From Erysipelotrichaceae bacterium (GTDB lineage: Bacteria; Bacillota_I; Bacilli_A; Erysipelotrichales; Erysipelotrichaceae): a stretch of DNA of 39,473 nt. Below the pieces are notes generated by a model. It was not told the origin of the DNA. It saw only the letters and a program-made list of their open reading frames with translations, and ran no database searches. A program made the translations under genes and the position numbers. Position 1 is the first letter of the stretch; each line of letters opens with the position of its first letter. The stretch covers positions 1 to 39,473 of the forward strand of contig DXZE01000014.1 of the NCBI GenBank assembly GCA_019415435.1, read 5' to 3'. Of the stretch, positions 7,705-14,772 are shown one piece after another.

Positions 7705-8226
7705 ATGAAAAAAGAACAGAAAAAAGGCTTTACACTGGCGGAGCTCCTTATCGTGGTTGCGATCATTGCTGTGCTCGTTGCCATCAGCATACCGATCTTT
7801 ACCTCCCAACTCAAGAAGGCCCGGTTTGCGGTTAATCAGGCGAATGCCCGCTCTGCCATGTCAGCGGCGATCACATGTTTCCTTGAAACACCGGATGATG
7901 TCAAGAAAACGACAACAGCTGACCGCAATGAGCATATGTATTTCAGATATGATACGAAGACGGGACAGTGTACATATGTGGGTTGGGGGAACGCAAGTCC
8001 TAATAATAAGATGGGATTTACATATAAGGATTTCGCCAATATTGGTTACTCACAAGGTGGAGGAAAAGGAGAAACTGATATATCTAAGTGGAAGATGAAC
8101 ATGGGCGGTAAGCTATTAAGTACTGGGCAAATGTCTTATACCGTTCTCACTGATCGTACATATCAGTACTGGGATGTTGCTATGCAAGGTGATGGTACTT
8201 TCCTTGCAATCGTATGTTTATGGTAA
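7705..8226 (+). CDS. Type IV prepilin (173 aa), array copy 5
   Basis: Start chosen at 7705 (leader MKKEQKKG, AAAGGAG 11 nt upstream). In-frame ATGs at 7678 and 7696 lie before or too close to the ribosome site and would give a longer leader than its neighbours. After F-T-L-A-E and the helix come TSQLKKARFAVNQANARSAMSAAITC, YDTKTGQCTY and TDISKWKMNMGG. Three Cys are present, including one in the YDxxTGxx motif. The gene ends 17 nt before the GTG start of the next pilin. Its 5' segment is near-identical to that of the 5976 gene. Confidence 0.88.
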   Translation: MKKEQKKGFTLAELLIVVAIIAVLVAISIPIFTSQLKKARFAVNQANARSAMSAAITCFLETPDDVKKTTTADRNEHMYFRYDTKTGQCTYVGWGNASPNNKMGFTYKDFANIGYSQGGGKGETDISKWKMNMGGKLLSTGQMSYTVLTDRTYQYWDVAMQGDGTFLAIVCLW

Positions 8227-8243
8227 TGAGAGGGGATGAGCAT

Positions 8244-8693
8244 GTGAACAAGAACAACAGGAAAGGCTTCACTCTTGCGGAGCTCCTGATCGTAGTTGCC
8301 ATAATCGGAGTCCTTGTTGCTATCTCCATACCTATCTTCAATACTCAATTGAAAAAGGCAAGGTTTGCGACCAATCTTGCAAATGCGCGGGCCGCAAAAG
8401 CTGCTGTATTTGCAACTTACTATGACAATAATGAACTGATGAAATGCAAGGTTTATGATATAAAGACTGGGACTGTATCGGGTCCACTTTATGATAATGC
8501 TTTGGACTATCAAGCTGCAGATAAAGGTGGCATATTATTTGCTCAGACATGGGATGAGCCAGAAACGTGGACTATGGATTCTTTTCACGGGGCACTCACA
8601 AAAAGAGTGTACAGTAAGATAGGCATTGAAAGAGATAGTTCAAAAGGTGATTACAAACCTGGAACGACGCGTTATTTATTCTACAACTATTAA
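8244..8693 (+). CDS. Type IV prepilin (149 aa), array copy 6, probable GTG start
   Basis: The preferred start is GTG at 8244 (leader VNKNNRKG) because GAGGGGATGA lies at normal distance before it. An ATG at 8226 overlaps the previous stop and would give a 14-residue leader. F-T-L-A-E and the helix are intact, followed by NTQLKKARFATNLANARAAKAAVFATYYD. The C-terminal domain holds YDIKTGTVSG and, in the place of the DISSW motif, EPETWTMDSFHGAL. It ends with a basic, Tyr-rich tail. One Cys is present. Confidence 0.87.
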   Translation: MNKNNRKGFTLAELLIVVAIIGVLVAISIPIFNTQLKKARFATNLANARAAKAAVFATYYDNNELMKCKVYDIKTGTVSGPLYDNALDYQAADKGGILFAQTWDEPETWTMDSFHGALTKRVYSKIGIERDSSKGDYKPGTTRYLFYNY

Positions 8694-8758
8694 GGTATAT
8701 ATGGAATCTGTCTCTTGAAATGAGATCTTAGGCAGGATCAGATAAGGAGTGATGCGGG

Positions 8759-9307
8759 ATGAAGGAAAAACAGAATAATGGCTTTACATTAGCGGAACTC
8801 CTCATTATTGTTGCCATAATCGGAGTACTGGTGGCAATATCCATCCCGGTTTTCGCAAAACAGAAACTGAAAGCACAGGAGGCTGTTGATAAGGCCAATC
8901 TTCGTGCCGCCTATGCAGAAGTGATGGCAGCTGCTGCATCTGATCCGGATCACTCGTGGTATGTTCCTGTGAAAATGACTCATCAGGGACAGGGTAATAA
9001 CGGAAATGTCCACAGACAGTTTGCGGTAGCAGCTGACGATGAGACAATTGGCGGTGGTATCAGAACGATGGGAATCAATCGGCCGGAAGGGAACAGCAGG
9101 ACTCTATGTGTTGTTCTCTATACGTCAAAAGCGTTACAACGTATGCATGGACATAGTTTATGGAATGATAACTATGGGTATTATTTGGAACGCGAATATG
9201 GGATAACAAATAGTGCAGATACAGAATATATCGAAAACCCCAAAATAGTTATAGCAATGGGAACTGCAAGTGGCATATATGCGTTCGATCTGAAAAAAGC
9301 TGAATGA
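8759..9307 (+). CDS. Type IV prepilin (182 aa), array copy 7
   Basis: Leader MKEKQNNG, then F-T-L-A-E and a helix with I-I-V-A-I-I-G. It continues AKQKLKAQEAVDKANLRAAYAEVMAAAASD, which differs from the RKARxAxNQAN type of its neighbours. The C-terminal domain (HSWYVPVKMTHQGQG, GNVHRQF, GGGIRTMGINRPEG, YGYYLEREYG, IVIAMGTASG) has no YDxxTGxV or DISSW motif, so this is a separate subfamily. Relic C at 5420 is its decayed, headless twin. The ribosome site AAGGAG is 9 nt before the ATG. Confidence 0.9.
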   Translation: MKEKQNNGFTLAELLIIVAIIGVLVAISIPVFAKQKLKAQEAVDKANLRAAYAEVMAAAASDPDHSWYVPVKMTHQGQGNNGNVHRQFAVAADDETIGGGIRTMGINRPEGNSRTLCVVLYTSKALQRMHGHSLWNDNYGYYLEREYGITNSADTEYIENPKIVIAMGTASGIYAFDLKKAE

Positions 9308-9352
9308 TTTAATCAAGCAAGGACATGAAGTATAAGAATGAGGTGATCACAG

Positions 9353-9907
9353 ATGAAGAGAAAACAGAATAAAGGCTTCACCCTTGCTGAACTCCTCATC
9401 GTGGTCGCCATCATTGCTGTCCTTGTCGCAATATCCATCCCGATCTTCCATGCTCAGCTTAGGAAAGCAAGGCTTGCTACGAATCAAGCAAATGCAAGAG
9501 CCGCGTTTTCTGCGGCGGAAGCTGCATACTTGGATTACGTTGCGGGGCATGGAAGCGTTAAAGAATATAATTCAACATATCATACCGTCACTTATATGTA
9601 TTTCACAGCCGCTGGAAAGGGAGTCTTTAATGACAGCCCGGGCTACTGGGTTGTAGATAAAAATGGAAAAATTTCTACAAACACGGATGTATCCAGTTGG
9701 ACACCTGATACGGAACTGAGCGATGGCCATATGCTGGGTGATCTCGTGGCAGATATCTGGACGATTCACATGAATCCTGATACTGGCGCTATTGTAGGAT
9801 ATTATTGTGCATTTCCGACACATGGACAAGAGAACTATCCGGATGCATACAAAAAGTATCAGGAAATCGTAAAAACATTATCCGAGGGCAAAGAATGGAA
9901 TAGCTGA
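9353..9907 (+). CDS. Type IV prepilin (184 aa), array copy 8
   Basis: Leader MKRKQNKG, then F-T-L-A-E and the helix, then HAQLRKARLATNQANARAAFSAAEAAYLDYV. It is a clear paralogue of the copy at 6573: both keep VTYxYF, TDVSSWTPDTELSDG, LGDLVADIWTIHMNPDTG and GYYCAFP. One Cys is present against two in the twin. The ribosome site AGGTGA is 6 nt before the ATG. The stop is followed within 26 nt by the head of a broken pilin gene. Confidence 0.9.
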   Translation: MKRKQNKGFTLAELLIVVAIIAVLVAISIPIFHAQLRKARLATNQANARAAFSAAEAAYLDYVAGHGSVKEYNSTYHTVTYMYFTAAGKGVFNDSPGYWVVDKNGKISTNTDVSSWTPDTELSDGHMLGDLVADIWTIHMNPDTGAIVGYYCAFPTHGQENYPDAYKKYQEIVKTLSEGKEWNS

Positions 9908-9932
9908 TGATTGAAAAGCAGGTGAACACAAC

Positions 9933-10040
9933 ATGAGAAGAGAAGACAACGATGGATTCATTCTATCCTCACCGTGATGGCCATCATCGACGTGCTTGTC
10001 GTCACCAAAATTTCAATCATCAGTCCAGGAAAGCAAAGCT
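9933..10040 (+). pseudogene. Head fragment of a decayed pilin gene
   Basis: ATG at 9933 with an upstream AGGTGA begins MRREDNDGF, the same leader as the next intact pilin. It then loses L-A-E and reaches a stop at 9976. In the frame after the stop, VMAIIDVLVVTKISII..GKQS is a degenerate form of the VVAIIGVLVAISIPIF..KQLEKA helix. The first 31 nt (9920-9950) are repeated exactly at 10088-10118. The variable domain is gone. Confidence 0.75.
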
Positions 10041-10100
10041 TATAATGATAATAGGGGGAGAGTATATAGAAGCAAGATAGCGACCGGAGGTGAACACAAC

Positions 10101-10577
10101 ATGAGAAGAGAAGACAACAAAGGATTCACTCTTGCGGAACTTTTAATCGTAGTAGCCATAATTGGAGTACTCGTGGCAATATCCATCCCTATCTTCAGTA
10201 AGCAGCTGGAGAAGGCAAGGGATGCAACATCGGTGGCAAATTTGAGATCTGCTTATGCTGAGGCGATGACAGCTTATATGACGAACGATGTGGCTAAATC
10301 TCATTGGAACTCTGACAGCGTTCATCATGTTTGGATAAACTATAAAAATGGGGAGATAAACGCCATCGATGTTATCGTAAATATTAAAAGCAAGAAACAA
10401 AATGATTGGAGCGGACTTGGCAAGAATTTACCTTCTCCTTTAAACACAATAAGAGATAATAAAGCAAATTCCGGAAGATACGTACTTGCGATTAATTTCG
10501 ATTCATCAGGAAATCCTATCAGTGCGGGATTATCCGATATAATTACCGCTTGGAAATCGGATTCAAAACTTCAGTAA
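10101..10577 (+). CDS. Type IV prepilin (158 aa), array copy 9
   Basis: Start set at 10101 (leader MRREDNKG) with GGAGGTGA at optimal distance. A longer open frame from 9996 runs through the decayed head fragment and is not a real start. After F-T-L-A-E and the helix it reads SKQLEKARDATSVANLRSAYAEAMTAYM, which groups it with the first pilin at 97 (EKAREATDLANIRSAYAEA). The C-terminal domain is Lys/Asn rich (NYKNGEINAIDVI, KSKKQNDWSG) and has no Cys. The ORF at 10616 follows after 38 nt. Confidence 0.9.
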   Translation: MRREDNKGFTLAELLIVVAIIGVLVAISIPIFSKQLEKARDATSVANLRSAYAEAMTAYMTNDVAKSHWNSDSVHHVWINYKNGEINAIDVIVNIKSKKQNDWSGLGKNLPSPLNTIRDNKANSGRYVLAINFDSSGNPISAGLSDIITAWKSDSKLQ

Positions 10578-10615
10578 CAATAGCAGGTGAATTTAATAAA
10601 AGGAAGTATACGATA

Positions 10616-10927
10616 ATGGAGCTCAACGATTTCACAGATAAAGAACAGAAACAAATCAACGCCGGCCTTTCCACCGCTGAGATTAGTGATAAAGAGGCCG
10701 CTGACAAGATCCTTGCTCTCGTCCCACAGGAGTGGATCAAGAAGATTCCCTTCTTCGTGAGAAAACACGCAACGACAAAAACCATCGAGCGGATCGCCAA
10801 TCAGTATCCTGAGCTGTATGCAGTCGCAAAGAATCCAGGAGAACTGCCGGAAAAAGAGCGTGAGGAGCTTAGGACGATCATCACGGATATCTTCAAAGAG
10901 AAGATGAACAAGCACAATATCAAGTAA
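10616..10927 (+). CDS. Small soluble protein of unknown function inside the pilin array (103 aa)
   Basis: Start chosen at 10616, with AAAGGA about 10 nt upstream. The frame is open from 10550, but that region overlaps the pilin end. No prepilin leader, signal peptide or membrane segment is seen. The protein is highly charged and probably all helical: an acidic N-terminus (DFTDKEQKQINAGLSTAEISDKEAADKILALVP), then WIKKIPFFVRKHATTKTIERIANQYPELYAV, and a Glu/Lys-rich tail. I do not recognise the family. It lies between pilins 9 and 11042, co-directional and apparently in the same unit. A cytoplasmic role such as regulator, chaperone or adaptor is possible but unproven. Confidence 0.7.
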   Translation: MELNDFTDKEQKQINAGLSTAEISDKEAADKILALVPQEWIKKIPFFVRKHATTKTIERIANQYPELYAVAKNPGELPEKEREELRTIITDIFKEKMNKHNIK

Positions 10928-11041
10928 TGTGGTAATCATCATAGATGATCGGTATAGGTCATCACCGTAGTATGAAGGCAATGTGACGTCATCACGGAAC
11001 TTTCGGTATTAAGGCAATGGGCTGTTAGGAGGGAATGATTG

Positions 11042-11479
11042 ATGGAAAAACGGGATAAAGGTTTTACATTAGCAGAACTCCTGATCGTAGTTGCCATAAT
11101 CGGAGTGCTCGTGGCGATATCCATCCCGATCTTCAGTAAGCTGGTGCAGAAGGCAAGGCTTGCGGCAAATCAGGCAAATACGAGAGCTGCCTATTCTGCT
11201 GTAGAAATACAGTTCCTTACGAGTAATCACCGGTCGGAAGGAGAGACATATTACACATATGATACTGCGACAAGTCAAGTAGGAACAGTAGACAGCTATA
11301 GCAATAAGGAATATGCTGGCGGTGTTGGAGATGACTGGTCAACACCGTCTTCTTGGACGACATCTACATGGATTGGTGGACATTGGGATTGGAACCCAGG
11401 CAAGCATGTATATAAGAAATGGGGACTGGTTGTTGGTAATTCTAATGGGGTTGTAAGGCAATATATCGCTGGGGATTAG
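11042..11479 (+). CDS. Type IV prepilin (145 aa), array copy 10
   Basis: ATG at 11042 (leader MEKRDKG) with AGGAGGGA 7 nt upstream; a TTG just before it is less likely. F-T-L-A-E and the helix are intact, then SKLVQKARLAANQANTRAAYSAVEIQFLTSNH. The C-terminal domain has YDTATSQVG and TPSSWTTSTW, then HVYKKWGLVVGNSNG. No Cys is present. It stands 114 nt after the previous gene, so it may have its own promoter, though none is clear. A headless copy of the same subfamily follows immediately (11480). Confidence 0.9.
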   Translation: MEKRDKGFTLAELLIVVAIIGVLVAISIPIFSKLVQKARLAANQANTRAAYSAVEIQFLTSNHRSEGETYYTYDTATSQVGTVDSYSNKEYAGGVGDDWSTPSSWTTSTWIGGHWDWNPGKHVYKKWGLVVGNSNGVVRQYIAGD

Positions 11480-11801
11480 CTTGCCAAGAGCTGCTTATGC
11501 CGCAGTAGAAGCGGAATTTTCGACGACCAACCATTGATCGGAAGGAGAAACTTATTATTCCTATGATACAGAGACAGGTAAGGTCGGAACAGAAGTCGAT
11601 AATATAAACAGCGAATATGAGGGAGTTGGCTTGAAAAAAATGGCCCAAATTATTCGAATCCTCCTTCTTCCTGGACAACGTCTACACGTCCTGGTGATCA
11701 CTCGGACTGGGCCTTAAGCAAACGTGTCTATAAGAAATGGATATTGGTTGTCAATAATAGTGCTGGAACAGTAAGACAATACTTGGTGTACACCGGATAA
11801 T
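11480..11801 (+). pseudogene. Headless, frameshifted duplicate of the 11042 pilin
   Basis: One codon after the 11042 stop, the sequence LPRAAYAAVEAEFSTTNH resumes the same subfamily at the RAAYSAVE position. A stop follows, then SEGETYYSYDTETGKVGTEV, then a shift near 11635 into NGPNYSNPPSSWTTSTRPGDHSDW..KRVYKKWILVVNNSAGTVRQY to a final stop. The N-terminal helix and leader are absent, so this copy alone cannot make a pilin. Confidence 0.8.
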
Positions 11802-11872
11802 GTTTTCTAGATAGAGCTTAATCCATGTAACCATGCAGTGATGCCGGCTTCATACGCATATGGAGGACACTT

Positions 11873-12112
11873 ATGATTTCTGCTCAAATTAATGGCTTCC
11901 ATGTTTGTTCATTCGACGCCTTAATGACGCATGAGCTTTATGAAATACTAAGAGCAAGGGCTGATGTGTTTGTGGGAGAGGAGAAGATCCTTTATCCGGA
12001 CGCGGATGGACTTGACTACAAAAGCCTTCATGTGTTTTGTACCGATCCCACGGGCAAGGTCACAGCATACCTGCGGATGTTGAATCAACCAGGACCGGCG
12101 TCTGCGAATTAA
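11873..12112 (+). pseudogene. elaA-like GNAT acetyltransferase, 3'-truncated
   Basis: 79 codons with a good ribosome site (GGAGG). The segment ELYEILRARADVFVGEE..LYPDADGLDYKSLHVF...GKVTAYLRML is the N-terminal part of the ElaA family of GNAT N-acetyltransferases. That family is about 150 residues long, so roughly half is missing, including the acetyl-CoA-binding core. The frame ends exactly where the IS1634-type transposase remnant starts, so an insertion and deletion event removed the rest. Confidence 0.75.
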
Positions 12113-12972
12113 ATGAATTCTTTATTGCCGAACATCCTGGCAATCTTGGATTCCATTGGTACAGCCATTGTCTGTTCACTTGTATTTCCACTTTCCAGCC
12201 CAATAGAAATCGGAATGCCCTGAGCGTCCATAAAGAGTCCCATCTGTACAAGCGGCAGCGGCTGGTGCTGTTTGGGAAAGCCATACTTACGGAATCCCTT
12301 TAAGTATTCTCCGGTTACTTCATCAACGTAATCCTCATCAGGACTCTCTGTTTCAAAGTGAAAGTCAGTGCAGTCGTAATAACAGACAGAGCAGTCTCTT
12401 TTGATTACATTACTGCTCGCGTTATAAAGATATTCAATGTACTCATCAAAATGATCATTCATCAGGGTAAGGGTCCGCATGATGTGCCGGTACTCAAGAT
12501 TCGGCTGCTCATAAAACTGATCGAAATGATTGCACGCATAGAACTTGGATGATGGATCAAGAATACGGGCAAATACCAGGAAACGATGAAACTCATTCGG
12601 ATCGAAAGTAAATCTGCGATCAGCAGAGATCTGATCAAAAAACTTTTTCAGATCAATCTGATGGCAGACAGCCTGCAGAAAGAGATAGCGATGTTTCTCA
12701 AAATAGAAGGAGAAGCGGCATCACCGCTGTTAGTTACTTTCTCATCAAAGCTGACTTTAACCTCCATAGTAACTTTCTCGTTTTTCTGCTTTTCGTTGTA
12801 TTCAGCCACCATCCTCTTTGTATAAACGAGGGGATCATTGGTAATGGCAAGCAGCTCAGAATGTTTACCGATCCGTTAGATAGTTCTGGTAGTAGTCTTC
12901 CTGCCATTTCGAACACCCTGCTGAATGTAGTAAATGGGGGTCCTTAGAGTTCTTGTTATAAGTCAATTTCAT
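12110..12972 (-). mobile_element. IS1634-family transposase remnant (N-terminal half, broken)
   Basis: Read on the minus strand from ATG at 12972: MKLTYNKNSKDP, a shift, IYYIQQGVRNGRKTTTRTI-stop-RIGKHSELLAITNDPLVY, a second shift near 12700 and then YLFLQAVCHQIDLKKFFDQI, FARILDPSSKFYACNHFDQFYEQPN, and an intact C-terminal frame (12480-12110) with CYYDCTDFHFETE and GLFMDAQGIPISIGLESGNTSE. This is the N-terminal half of an IS1634-type DDE transposase of normally over 500 residues. The catalytic C-terminus is lost at the junction with the elaA fragment, and no clear terminal repeats were found. Confidence 0.75.
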
Positions 12973-13149
12973 AACCACATTAACAATAGACTTTTTTAGG
13001 ATTTGACACAAAAACCAGCATTTAAGCTGGCTAATTGAATATTCCAATTGTTGAAAGTGTTTAAGTGTCGAATCTGTGCCTTCTTTTGGAGTACAATATC
13101 AGTAGGTATTTTCATGCGCATGGACGCATAGAAGGTACCGGATCAGGAT

Positions 13150-13899
13150 ATGAATACCAGGGGAATAAAAAAACTGAAGTCGGACAGGGGGGTGTCACTG
13201 AGTGTGGCACTGCTGTTCTTTCTTGTGTGTGCGATATTGGCATCAATGTTAATTGCGGCTGCCACGGCGGCCAATGGCAGGGCTGCTTCGGTCATTGAAA
13301 GCAGGCAGGATGATTCCGCGGCTGTGTCTGGGGCTCGCCTGATCGCCGATCAATTGCAGAAGGATGTCGTGATCATTGTGGAAACAGCTGCGATTGATAA
13401 AGATGGTACGACCATGAAGGATACGAAGTACTATGAGTCACAGAATAGCGCAGATGCAGAGGAGAAGACGAGTCTGGCGGATTTCAATGATTATAAAGAT
13501 GTAACAGGTACAGCAGATTCTTCTGTTCTGTCTGCTTCGATTCAGATGATGTACAGCAACTATCTGAAAAATATCTCAAATAAGAGTGAAGCTTTCAGCA
13601 ATGGCAGTCTGGCAAAGACGGGCAGTGTATCGAATCTGAAACCTGTTACAAGTGATATGCAGATCAGTGTTGGCAGTGATGAGAATCTGACAGCGTATGC
13701 GGCATATACGCTGAATCCGGATCTGTCCATCAATATCCGGGTTTCCAGGAATAAAGCGGTTTGTTATGTGCATTGTACACCGGTGATTACAACGAACATT
13801 GCCTATGAAGCAATAGAAGAGGGAAATCCGGATGCCGGGCAGAATGCGGTGAAGACAACGATTATATCGTTTGCGAAAGCGAGTGTGAGCAGATCATGA
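13150..13899 (+). CDS. Minor pilin-like protein lacking Glu5 (GspK/PilX type), 249 aa
   Basis: First gene of the four-gene minor pilin operon. Leader MNTRGIKKLKSDRG is followed by V-S-L-S-V and a hydrophobic helix to about residue 42. Position 5 of the predicted mature protein is Val, not Glu. In type II secretion and type IV pili, loss of Glu5 marks GspK/PilX-like subunits at the very tip of the fibre. The remaining 200 residues are polar and Ser/Asp rich with one late Cys. Length fits this class. The ribosome site is weak (CAGGA close to the ATG). It overlaps the next gene by 4 nt (ATGA). The role at the tip is inferred from family and order. Confidence 0.75.
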   Translation: MNTRGIKKLKSDRGVSLSVALLFFLVCAILASMLIAAATAANGRAASVIESRQDDSAAVSGARLIADQLQKDVVIIVETAAIDKDGTTMKDTKYYESQNSADAEEKTSLADFNDYKDVTGTADSSVLSASIQMMYSNYLKNISNKSEAFSNGSLAKTGSVSNLKPVTSDMQISVGSDENLTAYAAYTLNPDLSINIRVSRNKAVCYVHCTPVITTNIAYEAIEEGNPDAGQNAVKTTIISFAKASVSRS

Positions 13900-14219
13900 A
13901 TAAGCTGAGAAGCAATCGTGGTGAAAGTATAACAGAGGCTCTGGCGGCAGTAGTGGTTGCAGCGCTGGGCAGCCTGCTGGTGGCGGGTTCGGTCATGGCA
14001 GCAGGTCGGACGATGACAAAATCCGATGCAAGGATGAGTGATTATTACGGGCAGATGAATGCTCTGGCGGAAGCGACGCCAACAGCTTCCTATGAGGCTT
14101 CTGTAAAGAAGAAAAACAGCAATCAATCTTTTACGGCGTACAGTAGCGATATCAAGGTACATGTATATTCGAATACAAAGGATGGAACAACGATTTCGGT
14201 ATATAACGAGGCAGAATGA
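13896..14219 (+). CDS. Minor pilin-like protein (GspI/PilV type), 107 aa
   Basis: Leader MNKLRSNRG precedes E-S-I-T-E and a helix ALAAVVVAALGSLLVAGSVMAAG. Glu5 is present, while position 1 is Glu where most pilins have Phe or Met. The protein is short, with a small C-terminal domain (SFTAYSSDIKVHVYSNTKDGTTISVY). It overlaps the genes on both sides by 4 nt, which implies translational coupling and matched amounts. Order after a GspK/PilX-like gene and before a GspJ/PilW-like gene points to a minor pilin complex; the exact equivalence to GspI/PilV is inference. Confidence 0.7.
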   Translation: MNKLRSNRGESITEALAAVVVAALGSLLVAGSVMAAGRTMTKSDARMSDYYGQMNALAEATPTASYEASVKKKNSNQSFTAYSSDIKVHVYSNTKDGTTISVYNEAE

Positions 14220-14770
14220 ACAGGGACAGGGTGAGAAAAACAGGTGGCTTTACATTGTCTGAGACTTTGGCAGCTGTTTTAATCATGTCTTTTGCAGGTC
14301 TGATGATTGTCACGGGGATTGTGGCTTTTACACGTTCGTGGTGGAAGATTACGGATAAGGCAAATGCTCAGGTCTATGTGTCAACGCTGGCGATCCGGAT
14401 GCAGGATGAGCTGGAATTTGCGTCTGAGGTTGCGGTAGATACAAAAATGAATGTACACTGGTTTGCGGATGATCAGACGGGCTATACGTCGATGTTTGAG
14501 CCAGGGACAGGTACGTCTTCTTTTTTTGGCATCAAAAGAAGTGATGATTCTGCGGGGCTTGCCAGTGCTTCTGTGGAAGCGTTTGTGCCGGAAGCAATGG
14601 GCGGCGGCAGGATGTATGTGACATATGAAAGTCTGACATATGACCAAAATACTCACGTGTTTGAGATAAAAAATCTAAAGGCGGTTGACTCTGAAAAAAA
14701 GGTGCTGTATCAAGTGGACAGTGTCAAGATCAAGAACCTGAATGACGCAGTGGCAGTGGCAGGGAAATGA
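14216..14770 (+). CDS. Minor pilin-like protein (GspJ/PilW type), 184 aa
   Basis: Leader MNRDRVRKTGG, cleavage before F-T-L-S-E, then TLAAVLIMSFAGLMIVTGIVAF, a typical prepilin helix with Glu5. The soluble part has two longer beta-rich segments (VAVDTKMNVHWFADDQTG and RMYVTYESLTYDQNTHVFEIKNL), as in GspJ/PilW. No Cys is present. It overlaps the preceding gene by 4 nt and its stop lies next to the start of the giant pilin, so all four are made from one message. It probably connects the tip to the fibre. Confidence 0.72.
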   Translation: MNRDRVRKTGGFTLSETLAAVLIMSFAGLMIVTGIVAFTRSWWKITDKANAQVYVSTLAIRMQDELEFASEVAVDTKMNVHWFADDQTGYTSMFEPGTGTSSFFGIKRSDDSAGLASASVEAFVPEAMGGGRMYVTYESLTYDQNTHVFEIKNLKAVDSEKKVLYQVDSVKIKNLNDAVAVAGK

Positions 14771-14772
14771 CG

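Noticed and set aside
5366..9829. Long antisense open frames opposite many pilin genes
   Set aside because: They mirror the conserved pilin heads, giving the same Asp/Asn/His-rich peptide each time, and have no ribosome sites; they are shadows.
9996..10100. Upstream extension of the pilin at 10101
   Set aside because: It has no prepilin leader at that start and runs through a decayed pilin head; 10101 has the proper ribosome site.
97..11801. Regular repetition suggesting a CRISPR array or a diversity-generating retroelement
   Set aside because: The repeats are pilin gene heads spaced by whole genes, not 20-40 nt direct repeats. No cas gene, reverse transcriptase or template repeat is present.
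97..14770. Tad/Flp pilus or flagellar origin
   Set aside because: The G|FTLAE site with a long hydrophobic helix and minor pilin set is of the type IVa/type II class; Flp pilins are shorter with a different motif.
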